The position numbers and the translations under genes were made by a program. A stretch of DNA of 64,000 nt from Verrucomicrobiota bacterium (GTDB lineage: Bacteria; Verrucomicrobiota; Verrucomicrobiia; Opitutales; Opitutaceae): positions 1 to 64,000 of the forward strand of contig JADKHC010000022.1 in the NCBI GenBank assembly GCA_016721945.1, given 5' to 3'. Below the pieces are notes generated by a model, which was not told the origin of the DNA, did no database searches, and saw only the letters and a program-made list of their open reading frames with translations. This document shows positions 63,316 through 64,000 of the stretch, one piece after another; positions within the stretch are counted from its first letter, which is position 1, and every line of letters begins with the position of its first letter.

Positions 63316-63398
63316 CCCCGGCAAGCGCCTCAAAGAACGTAAGCCCATGCAAAGCAATACTTGGCGTAGGATCGCCAACTCGAATAACTAAGCCTACC

Positions 63399-64000
63399 AT
63401 GCGCGTACTCGTCATTGCTCCCAGTTACGACCTCAACACCCCCGGCGAAAGCTGGAGCACCTACAAATGGGTGCAGGGCATCAGTGCCTCCTGCGAAACG
63501 GTTGTCCTCACTCAGCATCGCAGAGGCTGGGACCAAGCAAAATCGCCCACCGCAGCCGCCAAAGTCATAAATTGGGACGAGCCGAAATGGCCCGGCATGA
63601 ACGGCCGTATAGGCTGGGAACTGAAACCTGGCTATATCGCATTTTATTATAGAGCGCGAAAATGGATCAAACAAGCGCTCCGCCGTGGCGAACATTTCGA
63701 TCTCATTCATCAAATCAATCCGCTCGCCCTGCGCTACCCGTGCCCGGCGAGAAATCTCGGGGTTAAGTATATTATAGGACCGCTCGCAGGCAGCTTGACC
63801 ACACCCGAGGCTTTCAAGGCAACCACCCCTGAACGCCAATGGTACCGCAAGCTGCGTCACCTCGACACCTTGCGGCTTCGTTATGATCCATGGCTGAAAA
63901 GTTCTTATGCAGGCGCCGCTGCGATCATCGGTGTCGCGCCCTACGTCCAAGCACTGTTGTCAGCTTGCGCCCCGCGACGATTTGAAATCATGGCAGAGAC
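63399..64000 (+). CDS. Glycosyltransferase, N-terminal part (cut by window end)
   Basis: Open from ATG 63399 (MRVLVIAPSYDLNTPGESWS) to the last base, at least 200 residues, with no stop. The beginning is a GT-B acceptor half: TYKWVQGI, FDLIHQINPLALRYPC, IIGPLAGSLTTPEAF, and a late AAAIIGVAPYVQ. The IHQINP and GPLAG patterns fit family 4 enzymes. The donor-binding half lies outside the window. The minus-strand ORF opposite it is a shadow. Confidence 0.85.
   Translation, partial: MRVLVIAPSYDLNTPGESWSTYKWVQGISASCETVVLTQHRRGWDQAKSPTAAAKVINWDEPKWPGMNGRIGWELKPGYIAFYYRARKWIKQALRRGEHFDLIHQINPLALRYPCPARNLGVKYIIGPLAGSLTTPEAFKATTPERQWYRKLRHLDTLRLRYDPWLKSSYAGAAAIIGVAPYVQALLSACAPRRFEIMAE

Noticed and set aside
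63330..63950. 206-codon minus-strand ORF at the right end
   Set aside because: The plus strand carries the glycosyltransferase start with recognisable GT-B motifs; the reverse is a shadow.

Overview
The window looks like chromosome from a Gram-negative bacterium of the PVC group, most likely Verrucomicrobia near Opitutaceae. That assignment is inferred from gene content (a CcoN-CcoO fusion, CZB-containing chemoreceptor, Aas-type fusion, RG-rich and pseudokinase proteins of the kind seen there) and from the fairly GC-rich codon use. No rRNA or marker phylogeny is available here to settle it.

Layout. (1) 1-5570: a graveyard. Frame-by-frame reading recovers the decayed remains of a PAS-GAF-PAS-PAS-HisKA-HATPase-REC hybrid kinase, a LuxR-type response regulator and the tail of an HD-type regulator, flanked by copies of a dispersed noncoding repeat. 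(2) 5574-19647: a compact chemotaxis-type operon in the order receptor, cheW, cheR (frameshifted), cheD, cheB, cheY, soluble receptor-like protein, large REC-PAS3-kinase-REC-Hpt hybrid, STAS protein, cheY, cheA. (3) 19800-22589: an Aas-like acyltransferase/acyl-ACP synthetase and a small membrane protein. (4) 22612-25674: a 3.03-kb integrative element in the 3' end of a tRNA-Pro(GGG) gene, with 34-bp direct repeats, a tyrosine integrase, an AlpA-like excisionase, two overlapping unknown genes and a 477-bp highly structured noncoding stretch. (5) 25866-27185: a UspA protein and a secreted protein. (6) 27218-35561, minus strand: a cbb3 oxidase operon (ccoS, ccoNO, ccoQ, ccoP, ccoG, a 46-residue membrane peptide, a TauE/SafE-like protein, ccoI), next to a PocR-AraC regulator and a Cys-containing unknown. 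(7) 37587-45154: pyrB, pyrC, a 921-residue membrane pseudokinase, a CPBP protease, thiL, tsaE. (8) 45267-47135: an RG-rich unknown protein. (9) 47525-64000: an exopolysaccharide locus running off the right edge.

How the genes work together. The chemotaxis operon contains all core parts (CheA, CheW, CheY, CheB, CheD, CheR) but no flagellar genes, CheC, CheX or CheZ, and it adds a hybrid kinase and a STAS protein, so its output may be something other than swimming. The cbb3 block is self-sufficient: structural subunits, copper pump, ferredoxin-like CcoG and assembly factor. The polysaccharide locus has export (Wza-like lipoprotein, Wzz/BY-kinase-like protein), control (NusG paralogue), two initiating phosphoglycosyl transferases (one frameshifted), a WbpB/WbpD/WbpE-like set for an acetamido-amino sugar, an Alg13/Alg14-like pair, several glycosyltransferases, an O-acyltransferase and a deacetylase-like protein.

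The best candidates for something undescribed are the cargo and structured DNA of the tRNA-Pro element (with a palindrome repeated twice), the leader upstream of the NusG paralogue (perfect Shine-Dalgarno, 51-codon ORF whose stop lies inside a hairpin that competes with a U-tract-ended stem), and the membrane pseudokinase. All assignments are by eye from sequence; no searches were run.
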